From the NCBI RefSeq assembly GCF_029910215.1, contig NZ_CP110395.1, positions 2,232,001-2,296,000 on the forward strand: DNA of 64,000 bases, in the 5' to 3' direction. The stretch comes from Paraburkholderia sp. D15 (GTDB taxonomy: Bacteria; Pseudomonadota; Gammaproteobacteria; Burkholderiales; Burkholderiaceae). Made by a program: the position numbers and the translations under genes. Position 1 is the stretch's first letter. Each line of letters starts with the position of its first letter. Positions 53,025 through 61,982 of this stretch are shown here, in pieces. The notes under the pieces were generated by a model that saw only the letters and a list, made by a program, of their open reading frames with translations, ran no database searches and was not told the DNA's origin.

Positions 53025-53801
53025 ATGACATCGACGACCGACTGGTATGCCAGGCAGTACGTGCTGTTCGAAAACGAACGCACGCGGCCGGTGAAGGATC
53101 TGCTGGCGGCGGTGCCGGCCACCGACGTGCGGGTCGCGGTGGACATCGGCTGCGGGCCGGGCAACTCGACCGAGGCGCTCGCCGCGCGGCTGCCAGACGC
53201 GGCGGTCAGCGGGCTGGACAGTTCGCCCGACATGATCGCGGCGGCCCGACAACGCCTGCCGCAATTCCAGTTCGACGTGGCCGACATCGGCACGTGGGCG
53301 GCGCCGGGTCCGTACGACCTGATCCTCGCCAATGCGGTGCTGCAATGGGTGCCGGACCATCCGCGGCTGTTGCCGTCGCTGGTGGACAAGCTGGCGCCGG
53401 GCGGCAGTCTCGCGGTGCAGATGCCGGACAATCTGGATGAGCCCGCGCATCGGCTGTTGCGGGACATCGCCGCCGATGGCCCGTGGGCGGCGAAGCTCGC
53501 CGGGGTCGAGCGCACCATGCGGTATGACGCGGCGTGGTATTACGCGCTGCTCAAGCCGTTGTGCGCGCGGGTCGATGTGTGGCGCACCGTCTATCACCAC
53601 CCGCTCGCGGGCGGCGCCGACGCGGTGGTCGAATGGTTCAAGGGCAGCGCGCTGCGGCCCTTTCTCGCGAAGCTTGACGACAGCGAGGAACCGGGGTTTT
53701 TGCAGCGGTATCGGGATGAGATCGCGCGGGCTTATCCGGCGCTGGATGACGGCACGGTGTTGTTGCCGTTTCCGAGGCTTTTTTTCGTTGCCACGCGGTA
53801 G
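53025..53801 (+). CDS. tam: Trans-aconitate 2-methyltransferase
   Basis: A 258-residue SAM-dependent methyltransferase. E. coli Tam has 252 residues. Motif I is VDIGCGPGNSTEALAAR (about 38-54) and the acidic loop SGLDSSPDMIAAAR follows. ILANAVLQWVPDH is the Tam-type post-motif. The C-terminal part has the Tam pattern YYALLKPLCARVDVWRTVYH. It detoxifies trans-aconitate, an inhibitor of aconitase, by methyl-ester formation (family knowledge). It is divergent from the LysR gene. The nearest downstream gene is unrelated. Confidence 0.93.
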   Translation: MTSTTDWYARQYVLFENERTRPVKDLLAAVPATDVRVAVDIGCGPGNSTEALAARLPDAAVSGLDSSPDMIAAARQRLPQFQFDVADIGTWAAPGPYDLILANAVLQWVPDHPRLLPSLVDKLAPGGSLAVQMPDNLDEPAHRLLRDIAADGPWAAKLAGVERTMRYDAAWYYALLKPLCARVDVWRTVYHHPLAGGADAVVEWFKGSALRPFLAKLDDSEEPGFLQRYRDEIARAYPALDDGTVLLPFPRLFFVATR

Positions 53802-53983
53802 GGTGGAAGTACGGCCGCGCCGGATTGGGGGTTGCGGGTGGCTTTCCATGCGTTGCTCGCGAAGGTGCGCCAGCATACGTCAGACGTTGCCGCTCGGGAA
53901 TTGCGCGTGATATTGTTTAATCAATGCTGAGGGCGGTTCGCCGCTGCCCTCTATCGATTGCAATTACCCCTGCGAGCGTCGCC

Positions 53984-54349
53984 ATGAGTGATGTACGCCA
54001 TCAGTTGTCCCCTCGTGATCGCGTTGAGTTGCTGTGCTGGCTCACCTGCGGAAGTCTCGGGGCGTTTTATCTCAACGAAGACTGGCCGGATGCGACGTTT
54101 CATGTCGAGACCGCGCATAAGTGGCTGGATCGGCGGTCTCGGGAGGCGGATTGGCTTTGTATTGCCAGGTTGTCTGCTATGGCAGTGGAGATTGCCAGAC
54201 GGCATGCCGGGTTTGTCGAGGCCGAGTGGGCTCGGGATGCGGTGGAGGAGCTGCTTGGCAGCGAGGAACTTGATCCTTCTGGGCGGCTTTTCAGGCAGGT
54301 TTTGGGGGATTGTCAGAGTGCGCTCGCGGATCGGCGGGTTGCTGATTGA
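53984..54349 (+). CDS. Hypothetical protein, 121 aa
   Basis: A 121-residue frame starting at the ATG 53984 (MSDVRHQLSPRDRVELLCWL). The sequence is a plausible soluble helical protein (HVETAHKWLDRRSREADWLC, then AVEELLGSEELDPSGRLFRQ) without a recognised domain. Codon use here has more A/T-ending codons than neighbouring genes, and the following 380 bp is a repeat-bearing AT-richer area, so it may be a recent arrival. Overlapping frames on both strands look worse in composition. Confidence is moderate because no ribosome-binding site is clear. Confidence 0.6.
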   Translation: MSDVRHQLSPRDRVELLCWLTCGSLGAFYLNEDWPDATFHVETAHKWLDRRSREADWLCIARLSAMAVEIARRHAGFVEAEWARDAVEELLGSEELDPSGRLFRQVLGDCQSALADRRVAD

Positions 54350-54733
54350 CGGTTTTTTTTCTTTGGTTTTTTTGGCTGGCTTTTGGTCTATTAGGGTCGC
54401 CCCTGTGCGGGGCAGCACCTACTTTTCGTTGCCGCCGCAAAGAAAAGTAGGCAAAAGAAAGCGGCTCACACCGCTAATTTTTAAGCGGCTCCCTCATGTA
54501 ACCCCTCGTCGTGGATCATCTGGAATCCGTGTTCTCGCACACTCCACCCCCGTGACACAGCCGTCATTCATCCACCCTCGCGCTTTGCGCTCGGGCGGGC
54601 GGTTCACTCCCGTGAGGCTCGCTGCTTCATTGGTGTCGGTGGGCTTGCTCGGCACACTTGTCTCTATGGTCTTTCTCGTCTTTCTCGCCTTTCTTCGTTT
54701 CTCTCGTCTTTTTTATCTTTCTGGTTTTTTATC
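54350..54733. other. 384-bp non-coding, AT-richer region with a hairpin repeat
   Basis: No gene is supported: the frame that spans it (53988-54737, plus strand) crosses the hairpin repeat and has no domain. The region has a 34-bp near-perfect stem-loop (54418-54451) and, before 54734, long stretches of TTTCTC/TTTCTT pyrimidines. The look is of a mobile small repeat plus flanking debris, and it also contains the promoter of the LysR gene at 54734. Confidence 0.6.
54418..54451. repeat. Hairpin repeat CCTACTTTTCGTTGC-cgcc-GCAAAGAAAAGTAGG
   Basis: The arms (54418-54432 and 54437-54451) pair over 15 bp with one mismatch around a 4-nt loop. The following GCAAAAGAAAGCGGCTC is, from my memory, part of a repeat family scattered in Paraburkholderia genomes; I could not check that here. 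It is too short for an insertion sequence and is REP-like in outline. Confidence 0.65.
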
Positions 54734-55681
54734 TTGAAACGGAAAATGCCTGCGCTGAATGCGCTTAAAGCGTTTGAGGTGGCTGGGCGCACCGGCAGTT
54801 TTACGCGCGCCGCTGAGTTGCTCAATGTCACGCAGAGCGCCGTCAGCCGGCAGGTTCGGCAGCTTGAGACGCAGCTCGGTGAAACCCTCCTGCAGCGGCA
54901 TCATCATCATCTGGAGTTGTCGGCCGCGGGGCGCGTGCTTCTCCAGGCACTTCAGCACTCGTTCGATCGTATCGAACTGACCGTGCGCAGCCTTCAGGAT
55001 AAAACCCATCGCAATCGGCTGCGCATCAATGCACCCCCCACCTTTACCGCGCGCTGGCTCATGCCGCGGCTGGGGCGGCTGCGTGACGCCTTTCCCCATC
55101 TCGAACTCAGTCTGTCGACACGTATCGACGATAATCTCGCGGAATCCGGTGTGCTCGATTGCGCAATCCGCTTCGGGAACGGCGAGTGGGAAGGCTTCGA
55201 TAACCGGCTTCTCATGAACGAACGGCATGTCGCCGTCTGCGCGCCCGCCTTGCTCGCGCGTCAAGGCGGTCATGCCGCGCTCGACCTCAATCAGTTCACC
55301 CTCCTCCATGTGCTCGCCAGCGCCGATCAGCGGTACCTCACCTGGCAACACTGGCTCAAGGCCGCCGGGATCGATAACGTGGATACCAGCGGCGGATACG
55401 AGTTCGATCTGCTCGATCACGCCATTCGCGCCGCCATCGACGGGCTCGGCGTCACCATCGCCGATCGTCATATGATCAGCCGCGAACTCGCGGAAGGTCT
55501 CCTCGTCCCCGTCCTCAACGTACACGTCGATGGACACCAGTCCTACTGGTTCGTCACCCGCAACGCCCAGGACGAACTGCCCCACGTCGCCATGTTCCGC
55601 GACTGGCTGCAACAGGAAATCTGGCTCAGCAGCAAAACACTCGGTTCGTCGGAGTCGGCCCCGATGAGCGACGCGCCCTGA
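54734..55681 (+). CDS. LysR-family transcriptional regulator, GcvA-type
   Basis: A 315-residue LysR regulator. The N-terminus MKRKMPALNALKAFEVAGRT fits the GcvA group, whose members begin with a short basic stretch and PPLNAL, and this supports the TTG at 54734; an ATG at 54746 would remove four residues. The winged helix is AFEVAGRTGSFTRAAELLNVTQSAVSRQVR (about 13-42). The effector domain includes RLRINAPPTFTARWLMPRLG. It is convergent with the GMC gene, separated by a strong terminator, and may control the 55817-61690 cluster, though it is not divergent from it. Confidence 0.92.
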   Translation: MKRKMPALNALKAFEVAGRTGSFTRAAELLNVTQSAVSRQVRQLETQLGETLLQRHHHHLELSAAGRVLLQALQHSFDRIELTVRSLQDKTHRNRLRINAPPTFTARWLMPRLGRLRDAFPHLELSLSTRIDDNLAESGVLDCAIRFGNGEWEGFDNRLLMNERHVAVCAPALLARQGGHAALDLNQFTLLHVLASADQRYLTWQHWLKAAGIDNVDTSGGYEFDLLDHAIRAAIDGLGVTIADRHMISRELAEGLLVPVLNVHVDGHQSYWFVTRNAQDELPHVAMFRDWLQQEIWLSSKTLGSSESAPMSDAP

Positions 55682-55734
55682 GCGACGAGCCGGGCGATGC
55701 TCCGGTCGATGATCCGGCCTTTCTCTCCATGAAA

Positions 55735-55768
55735 AAACCGCGCCGGTACGTCTGTACCGGCGCGGTTT
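55735..55768. terminator. Bidirectional terminator between LysR and GMC genes
   Basis: AAACCGCGCCGGTAC (55735-55749) and GTACCGGCGCGGTTT (55754-55768) are perfect 15-bp arms around GTCT. A-run before and T-run after (CGTTTT) make it work in both directions, serving both convergent genes. Confidence 0.9.
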
Positions 55769-55816
55769 CGTTTTGCGCTGCCCCTTTCGTCGTCAGCCGC
55801 TTTTGTCGTTCCGCTT

Positions 55817-57478
55817 TCACACCACGGCGGCCGGCTCCCGCGCTTTCTCCTGGTACGCCGCTTCGCTCGCCGCGTCTTCCAGAATCATTTCGGCGCCCTT
55901 TTCCGCCACCATCATCGTCGGTGCGTTGATGTTGCCGGACGTGATGTTCGGGAAGATCGACGCATCCACGACGCGCAGCCCCTTCAATCCATGCACTCGC
56001 AAACGCGCATCGACCACCGAGCTGCGCGGGTCGTCGCCCATCGCGCACGAGCCGCACAGGTGATAGATCGATCCAGACTGCTCGCGGAAATAGTGCAGGA
56101 AACCCTCGCGGGTCGTCACCTGCGGTCCCGGCGAAATTTCCTCGACCGTGATCGCCTGCAAGGCCGGCGCCGACATCACGCGGCGCACCAGCTCACATCC
56201 CTGGATCACCTCGTCGATGTCCTTCTGCGTGGTCAACGCGTTGATGCGGATCTTCGCGGCGTCCTCGGCGCGGTTCGACGCGATCTCGATCGAACCGCGG
56301 CTGGTCGGCCGGCACGGATTGAAGGCCAGCAGAAAACCCGAGTACGGCTCCGGTTCGAGACTCGCCTTGCTGCTCTTCGGAATGCGATACGACAACGGAT
56401 TGAAATACAGTTGCAGGTTCGGCTGCGCTTCGTCCTCGCTGCCCTTGAAGAAGCCGCCGGACTGGTTCACGCTCATCGCGAGCGGACCCTTGCGCGTGAA
56501 CAGGTATTGCAGACCGAGCTTGAGCTTGCCGAGCAGCGGACGCATCTCGTCGTTCAGCGTCTTCACGTTCGCGCGATAGTAGAAACTCACGCACAGGTGG
56601 TCCTGCAGGTTCTGACCCACGGCCGGCAGTTCCTTCACCGTCGCGATGCGGTGCCTGGCGAGCAGCGCGCCGTCGCCCACGCCCGACAGTTGCAGCAGCT
56701 TCGGCGAATCCACCGCGCCGGCCGCGAGAATCACCTCGCGGTTCGCCATGAACTGCCGCGTGGCGCCGTGCTGCGACACGCTCACGCCGATCGCGCGCTC
56801 GTTGCCGTCGAACAGCACGCGGCGCACCAGCACCTCGCGCTCGACCGTCAGGTTCCTGCGCGTCAGCACCGGATGCAGATACTCGAAGCTGCTCGATGAA
56901 CGCTGGCCGTTGCGCGTATTGACGTCGTAGATGCCCGCGCCCTCGAAGCGCGCGCCGTTGAAGTCCTCGCTGCGCTGGTAGCCGGCCTGCTCGCAGCCCT
57001 TCAGGAACACGCGGCAGATCGGATGCACCGCGTCCTTCATCGGCGAAATCCGGATCGGGCCGTCGGCGCCGTGGTACTCGGTGTTGCCGAGCGGATGCGA
57101 TTCGAGCTTGCGGAAGTACGGCAGCACGTCGCGAAACGACCAGCCCGGGTTGCCGCGCGCGGCCCAGTCGTCGAAATCGTGCGGCTGGCCCCGCACGAAA
57201 ATCATCGCGTTGATCGAGCCCGAGCCGCCCTGCACCTTGCCCCGCGGGCAGTAGATCGGGCGGTTGTCGAGTTCCTTCTCGGGCTCGCTGTAGTACATCC
57301 AGTTGTAGGTCTCGTTGTAGTAGGTCTTCGTGAAGCCCACCGGAATCCGGAACCAGAACGAACTGTCCTTGCCGCCCGCTTCCAGCAGCAGCACCGAATA
57401 TTGACCCGACGCCGACAGGCGATTCGCGAGAATGCAGCCCGCCGAACCCGCGCCGACGATGATGTAATCGTAGTTCAT
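55817..57478 (-). CDS. GMC-family FAD-dependent alcohol/polyol dehydrogenase
   Basis: A 553-residue GMC oxidoreductase. The FAD-binding start is MNYDYIIVGAGSAGCILANR (GxGxxG at 9-14). GMC signature 1 lies in RGKVQGGSGSINAMIFVRGQ (about 80-99), and signature 2 in ILAAGAVDSPKLLQLSGVG. The catalytic His473 (YHLCGSCAMG) and Asn516 (SGNINAPTMM) are in place. Length and motifs are close to choline dehydrogenase (BetA), but the neighbours (dehydratase, MFS carrier, aldehyde dehydrogenase) point to a polyol or sugar alcohol as substrate, the aldehyde being passed to the dehydrogenase at 60257. An 88-bp gap separates it from the dehydratase gene upstream on the same strand. Confidence 0.93.
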   Translation of the reverse strand: MNYDYIIVGAGSAGCILANRLSASGQYSVLLLEAGGKDSSFWFRIPVGFTKTYYNETYNWMYYSEPEKELDNRPIYCPRGKVQGGSGSINAMIFVRGQPHDFDDWAARGNPGWSFRDVLPYFRKLESHPLGNTEYHGADGPIRISPMKDAVHPICRVFLKGCEQAGYQRSEDFNGARFEGAGIYDVNTRNGQRSSSSFEYLHPVLTRRNLTVEREVLVRRVLFDGNERAIGVSVSQHGATRQFMANREVILAAGAVDSPKLLQLSGVGDGALLARHRIATVKELPAVGQNLQDHLCVSFYYRANVKTLNDEMRPLLGKLKLGLQYLFTRKGPLAMSVNQSGGFFKGSEDEAQPNLQLYFNPLSYRIPKSSKASLEPEPYSGFLLAFNPCRPTSRGSIEIASNRAEDAAKIRINALTTQKDIDEVIQGCELVRRVMSAPALQAITVEEISPGPQVTTREGFLHYFREQSGSIYHLCGSCAMGDDPRSSVVDARLRVHGLKGLRVVDASIFPNITSGNINAPTMMVAEKGAEMILEDAASEAAYQEKAREPAAVV

Positions 57479-57566
57479 GCTCTATATCGCCAGACGGCGC
57501 TCAATCCATTGAATACTGATGCCACGTGATGCTGCGTAAGCTACCTGATGCCACGGGCCGCCCCGT

Positions 57567-58784
57567 TCACCCCTTGGCCGGCGCGAGATCTTTCACGTCG
57601 GCGGGTTGCGCGGCCATCTGCAGATGCAGACGCTCGCCGGTGTACGGCGTGTGCTGCGCGACGACCTCCATGTTCAGCTCGACGCCGAGGCCCGGTTCGT
57701 CCGACGGAATGATGTAGCCGTCTTCCCATTGAATCGGCTTCTTCAGCACCGCCGCGTGAAAACCGTCCCACGTGCCGATGCTTTCCTGAATCAGGAAGTT
57801 CGGCGTGCAGGTGGCGAGCTGAATGCTCGCCGCCGCGCCGATGGGCCCGTTGTACAGATGCGGCGCGATCTGCGCGTAGTACACCTCGGCCAGCGTCGCG
57901 ACTTTCTTCGCTTCGAGCAGGCCGCCCACGCGCGCCACGTTCAGTTGCAGGATCGACGCGGCGCCCGCTTCGAGCAGCTTGAAGAATTCGTACTTGGTGG
58001 TCAGGCGTTCGCCCGCCGCGACGGGAATGCTGGTGTGTCGCGCGACCTGCGCCATCGCGCCTTCCTGGCCCGGCGGCACCGGCTCCTCGAACCACAGCGG
58101 ATCGTATTTTTCGAGGCGCTTCGCGAGCCGGATCGCCGACGACGGCACCATCTGCCCATGCGTGCCGAACAGCAGATCGGCCTTGCTGCCCACCGCTTCG
58201 CGCACGCGCCGGCAGAACGTCTCGCACCGGTCCAGCACCTCCAGCGACAACTGATGTCCCGAATACGCGGTGTACGGCCCCGCCGGATCGAACTTGACCG
58301 CGGTGAAGCCGCGCTTCACGTTCTCCAGCGCGCACTCGGCGGCGAGATCGGGATCGTCGTAGTCGTACTCGCCGCGGCTGTTCTTCGGATACAGATACGT
58401 GTACGAACGCAGACGCCGGTTCACCATGCCGCCCAGCAACTCGTACACCGGCTTGCCGGCCGCCTTGCCGATGATGTCCCAGCACGCCATTTCGAGGCCG
58501 CTGACCACGCCCATCATCGTCAGGTCGGGACGCTGCGTGAAGCCGCTCGAATACGCCTCGCGCCACAGCCGTTCGACGTGATGCGGGTCCTGGTCGAGCA
58601 GATAGCGGGCAAATACATCGTCGATGATGGGACCCATCGCCTTCGGATGGAACGTCGCCGAATAGATTTCGCCGACGCCCTCGATACCGCAATCGGTCTT
58701 GAGCTTGACGAAGATCCAGTACATGCCGCCGATGTGCGGCGGCGGGACGGCGACGATATGCGTTTCGAGCGAGACGACTTTCAT
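57567..58784 (-). CDS. Enolase-superfamily (mandelate racemase/muconate lactonizing) sugar-acid dehydratase-like protein
   Basis: A 405-residue enolase-superfamily member. The substrate-capping N-domain is followed by a TIM barrel with Lys164 (AVKFDPAGP), Glu233 (WFEEPVPPG), Glu259 (AAGERLTT) and the acid/base His309 (APHLYNGP). This is close to galactonate-dehydratase-like enzymes. By my recollection of the family alignment, the first metal-ligand Asp (as in VDFHGR) is Gly207 in FGTHGQ, with His209 kept. It starts directly next to the MFS stop (0 bp), so both are one transcript. It should dehydrate a sugar acid to a 2-keto-3-deoxy acid; the altered ligand makes the exact reaction uncertain. 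Confidence 0.9.
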   Translation of the reverse strand: MKVVSLETHIVAVPPPHIGGMYWIFVKLKTDCGIEGVGEIYSATFHPKAMGPIIDDVFARYLLDQDPHHVERLWREAYSSGFTQRPDLTMMGVVSGLEMACWDIIGKAAGKPVYELLGGMVNRRLRSYTYLYPKNSRGEYDYDDPDLAAECALENVKRGFTAVKFDPAGPYTAYSGHQLSLEVLDRCETFCRRVREAVGSKADLLFGTHGQMVPSSAIRLAKRLEKYDPLWFEEPVPPGQEGAMAQVARHTSIPVAAGERLTTKYEFFKLLEAGAASILQLNVARVGGLLEAKKVATLAEVYYAQIAPHLYNGPIGAAASIQLATCTPNFLIQESIGTWDGFHAAVLKKPIQWEDGYIIPSDEPGLGVELNMEVVAQHTPYTGERLHLQMAAQPADVKDLAPAKG

Positions 58785-60107
58785 TTACGCACCTTCTTTT
58801 CGATTGAGCATGTTTCTGAGCGCGAGCCCGGCGAATCCGCCGAGCGCCGCCATGGCGGCCACGTAGCCGAAATACAGCTGGTAGCCGAAGACGCCGGGGA
58901 ACGTCTGCGTCAGATAGCCGTTGATGAGCGGCAGGAACACGTCCGGCGAGTAGCCGATCACGGAGATCAGGCCGATCGCCAGACCCATCGTGGTGACGGG
59001 GATATTGCAGCGGTCCAGCAGCGACCAGTAGAGGCCGCGAATCGCGTACGTCAGGATGCCGATGAACAGCACGAGGAACACCAGCAGCACATGGCTCGAA
59101 ATGCGCGGCGCCGCCATCAGGCCGAGCAGCGACAGCGCGGCGAGAAACAGCGCGATCACCAGCACCGACACCTTCGAATAACGGTCGCCGAGAAAGCCGC
59201 CGCCGATGCCGCCGATCGGCCGCATCCACAGCTTGAGCGTGGTGATCGTGCCGGCCATCACCACCGTCAGACCGATCTCGCCTTCATGCAGGTAAGCGGA
59301 GAAACTGTAGGTGGCCCAGAACACCTGATAGCCGCAGAACACGATCGCGGCGACGAGCCACAGTTCGGGAATGGTCGCGAGCGTCTTCAGATCGACCAGC
59401 ACGTTGCTGCGTCCGCGCGCCGCGCGATTCGCCTCGGCGTCTTCGGTGCCGCGCGGGTCCTTGACGAGCGCGAGAATCACGCCGAGCGCGATGCACAGGA
59501 ACGCGTACAGGTAGACCACCAGCTTGAAGCCGGCCGCGACCGGTTCGCCCTTCGTCTGCGTGACCCATGCGAACAGCGAGATCGCGATGGTCGCGAGCAT
59601 CGCTTCGATCAGACCGCGGCCACCGTCGAGCAGCCCGAAGAAACGGCCCTGCTCCTGCGTGCCGGCGATCATCGTCACGCGTTTGATGACGGCGGCCCAG
59701 AACGTCAAGCCGGTCGACAGACCCCAGCCGCCGAAGATCAGCATCAGCATCGGGAACGACGGCGCGGTCGAATACCACAGCCCGAGCACGCCGGTGGCGA
59801 TCAGCGAAAAACAGATCAGCAGACGCGGCGCGATACGGTCGGCCAGCCAGCCGCTCGGCAGATAACTCAGCAGGAAGATCGTGCCCAGCGACGAATACAG
59901 ATAGCCCAGCTGGCTGTCGGTGATGTGGAACACCTCGAGCATGGTCGGCTGATACACCTGCCGCAGATACAGGATCGGATAGATCGCGCCGGCGGCGATC
60001 ACCAGCAGCATCAACTGGATATAGCGCTGCGCCTTGTTGGCTTGCAGCGCGGCCTCGGCGTCGCCGAGGGCGAGCGAGGCATTGGTACGGACGGGTTGCG
60101 ATGACAC
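58785..60107 (-). CDS. MFS transporter of the catabolic cluster
   Basis: A 440-residue twelve-segment major facilitator. Segment 1 (YIQLMLLVIAAGAIYPILYL) is followed by LPSGWLADRIAPRLLICFSL, the loop 2-3 MFS motif, and the equivalent motif GGFLGDRYSKVSVLVIALFL lies in the second half. It does not look like the ACS family of the MFS gene at 41633. Its stop is immediately next to the dehydratase start, and the aldehyde dehydrogenase gene is 149 bp upstream, so it probably imports the substrate or an intermediate. The 149-bp gap holds an 8-bp hairpin (60205-60222). Confidence 0.92.
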   Translation of the reverse strand: MSSQPVRTNASLALGDAEAALQANKAQRYIQLMLLVIAAGAIYPILYLRQVYQPTMLEVFHITDSQLGYLYSSLGTIFLLSYLPSGWLADRIAPRLLICFSLIATGVLGLWYSTAPSFPMLMLIFGGWGLSTGLTFWAAVIKRVTMIAGTQEQGRFFGLLDGGRGLIEAMLATIAISLFAWVTQTKGEPVAAGFKLVVYLYAFLCIALGVILALVKDPRGTEDAEANRAARGRSNVLVDLKTLATIPELWLVAAIVFCGYQVFWATYSFSAYLHEGEIGLTVVMAGTITTLKLWMRPIGGIGGGFLGDRYSKVSVLVIALFLAALSLLGLMAAPRISSHVLLVFLVLFIGILTYAIRGLYWSLLDRCNIPVTTMGLAIGLISVIGYSPDVFLPLINGYLTQTFPGVFGYQLYFGYVAAMAALGGFAGLALRNMLNRKEGA

Positions 60108-60256
60108 GTGAGCGCTCCTTAGAGACGCCGTGGCGGCCTGCGCCGCCGGGTCTCCAATATGTTTTGTTATGGGTTGAACTGCATGGGTGGGACTGCGACC
60201 GGCAAAGCGGTGTGCACCGCTTCGCCTTCACTTCGATGCTTCGATGCCTGGCTGCT

Positions 60257-61690
60257 TCAGTACTTCATGACCACGAGACGGGTCTGGGTGAATTCGAGCA
60301 TGCCGTGCTTGCCGTCGTCGCCGCCGAGGCCCGAGCGTTTCCAGCCGGCATGAAAACCTTGATACGGATCGGCCGGCGTGCGGTTCACGTACAGTTCGCC
60401 GGCTTCGATGCCATTGGCGATCTTCATCGCCGCGCGATAGTTCTCCGTGTACAGCACCGACGACAAACCGAACTGATGGTCGTTGGCCATCTCCAGCGCT
60501 TCGTCGAGCGTGCGGTATTTGACGACCGGCATGATCGGACCGAAGGTCTCTTCCTGGATGATTTCCATGTCCTGACGGCAGTTCGTCAGCAGCGTGGCCG
60601 GATAGAAGAAGCCCGCGCCTTGCGGCAGCGTGCCGCCGGTTTCCAGCGCGGCGCCCGCCGCGACCGCGCGCTCGACCATCGCGTGAATCGACTGGCGCGA
60701 CGCTTCGTTGACGAGCGGTCCCATCAGCGAAGGCTGTCCGGCACGGTCGCCGTATTCCACCGCGCTCATGTGCTGCTTGAGCAGCGCGACGAAGCGGTCG
60801 TGCACGCTTTCCTGCACGTACACGCGTTCGATCGCGGTGCACAGCTGGCCGCAATGCGTGGTCTTCGACGCCACCAGATCGCGCGCGGCCTTCTCCAGAT
60901 CGGCGTCGGCTTCGATGATCGCCGGCGTCTTGCCGCCGAGTTCGAGCGACGGCTTGGCGATGTTCGTCTTGCAGTAGTCGAGCACCTTGCGGCCCGCGCC
61001 GACGCTGCCGGTCAGCGTGATCATGCCGACCTTCGGATGGGTGCAGAGCGCTTCGGCGGTCGCGTGATTCATCGCCAGAATATTGACGACGCCGGCCGGC
61101 AAACCGGCCTTTTCGACGGCGCGCGCGATTTCGAACGCGGACACCGGCGTGTTGTTGCTCGGCCGCACGACCACCGTGTTGCCCGCGATCAGCGCGGGCG
61201 CCACCTTGCGCATGAAGGTGTAGACCGGGTAGTTGAACGGAATCAGGCAGGCCACCACACCGATCGGCTCGCGATGCAGCACGAGGTTTTCGTCGGGCGT
61301 ATCGCTCGGAATCACCTCGCCTTCGATACGGCGCGCCCATTCCGCGTGATAGCGGGTGATCTGGCCGGCGTAGATGGCTTCGTTGGTGGCGTCGGCGACG
61401 CTCTTGCCGGACTCCAGCGCGAGCGCCGCGCCGATCGCGGGCGCGCATTCGGTCAGCGCGTCGGCCAGCTTATGCAGATGAACCGCGCGTTCGGCGGCCG
61501 GCAGTTTGCGCCAGCTTTTCTGCGCGGCGGCGGCTGCGTCCACGGCGGCCAGCGTCGCGGCGGGCGTCGCCGCGCTCACGTGGGCGATCACGGCACCGGT
61601 GGCCGGATTGTGGACGGCGATGAGGTCGCCGGCGGCGCCGTTGGCGGCATCGTCAAACCGGCCGTTGGCAAAATTCCGCTCGATTCGCAT
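60257..61690 (-). CDS. NAD(P)-dependent aldehyde dehydrogenase (AldA-like)
   Basis: A 477-residue aldehyde dehydrogenase, close in length and sequence character to E. coli AldA (479, lactaldehyde/glycolaldehyde dehydrogenase). Catalytic residues are in place: Asn153 (PFNYP), Glu250 (SLELGGK) and Cys284 (GQLCT), with the cofactor motif GSVGAGRKV. The ATG at 61690 follows CAGGAGACGACC, a good ribosome-binding site. It heads the minus-strand catabolic genes and is divergent from a porin across 292 bp. It should oxidise the aldehyde formed by the GMC dehydrogenase to an acid, feeding the dehydratase. Confidence 0.94.
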   Translation of the reverse strand: MRIERNFANGRFDDAANGAAGDLIAVHNPATGAVIAHVSAATPAATLAAVDAAAAAQKSWRKLPAAERAVHLHKLADALTECAPAIGAALALESGKSVADATNEAIYAGQITRYHAEWARRIEGEVIPSDTPDENLVLHREPIGVVACLIPFNYPVYTFMRKVAPALIAGNTVVVRPSNNTPVSAFEIARAVEKAGLPAGVVNILAMNHATAEALCTHPKVGMITLTGSVGAGRKVLDYCKTNIAKPSLELGGKTPAIIEADADLEKAARDLVASKTTHCGQLCTAIERVYVQESVHDRFVALLKQHMSAVEYGDRAGQPSLMGPLVNEASRQSIHAMVERAVAAGAALETGGTLPQGAGFFYPATLLTNCRQDMEIIQEETFGPIMPVVKYRTLDEALEMANDHQFGLSSVLYTENYRAAMKIANGIEAGELYVNRTPADPYQGFHAGWKRSGLGGDDGKHGMLEFTQTRLVVMKY

Positions 61691-61982
61691 GGTCGTCTCC
61701 TGAATGGCGTGGCGCGGTAGCGCGAAAAACGTATGGCTTCCGGCTATCGCCTTCATGCCTAAGTTGCATGAACGGAATTTTTCTCCTCGTCATTCACGGC
61801 GACAAGCGAGTAATTTGCGGGACAAACATTCGAAAAAATCATGTTTATCCAGGGCACAACCTTATACGCCGATGCCGGTGCCGAATTGCAGAATCCGGGC
61901 TTCACCAAAAAAGCAGCAGCCCGCGGGCGGCGTGTCAGCCGTCTGCGTTCACGGGCCGCTCACTACCAACACCTGGAGCTCG
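61691..61982. promoter_or_regulatory. 292-bp divergent region between aldehyde dehydrogenase and porin genes
   Basis: No gene is supported. The middle (61765-61860) is AT-richer, with ATTCGAAAAAATCATGTTTATC near 61827. This is the place for both promoters and any operator shared by porin and catabolic genes. I could not fix a palindrome. Confidence 0.5.

Noticed and set aside
53988..54737. A 249-codon plus-strand frame overlapping the small gene at 53984 and the hairpin repeat
   Set aside because: It runs through the hairpin repeat and a pyrimidine-rich tract into the next gene start. The alternative frame ending at 54349 looks more protein-like.
57606..60104. An 832-codon open frame on the plus strand opposite the dehydratase and MFS genes
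   Set aside because: It spans two real genes and their junction and lacks any recognisable domain or ribosome-binding site.
60205..60222. AAGCGGTG-TG-CACCGCTT hairpin after the aldehyde dehydrogenase gene as a terminator
   Set aside because: The loop is only two bases and no T-run follows on the minus strand, so it was not annotated as a terminator; it could be an operator.
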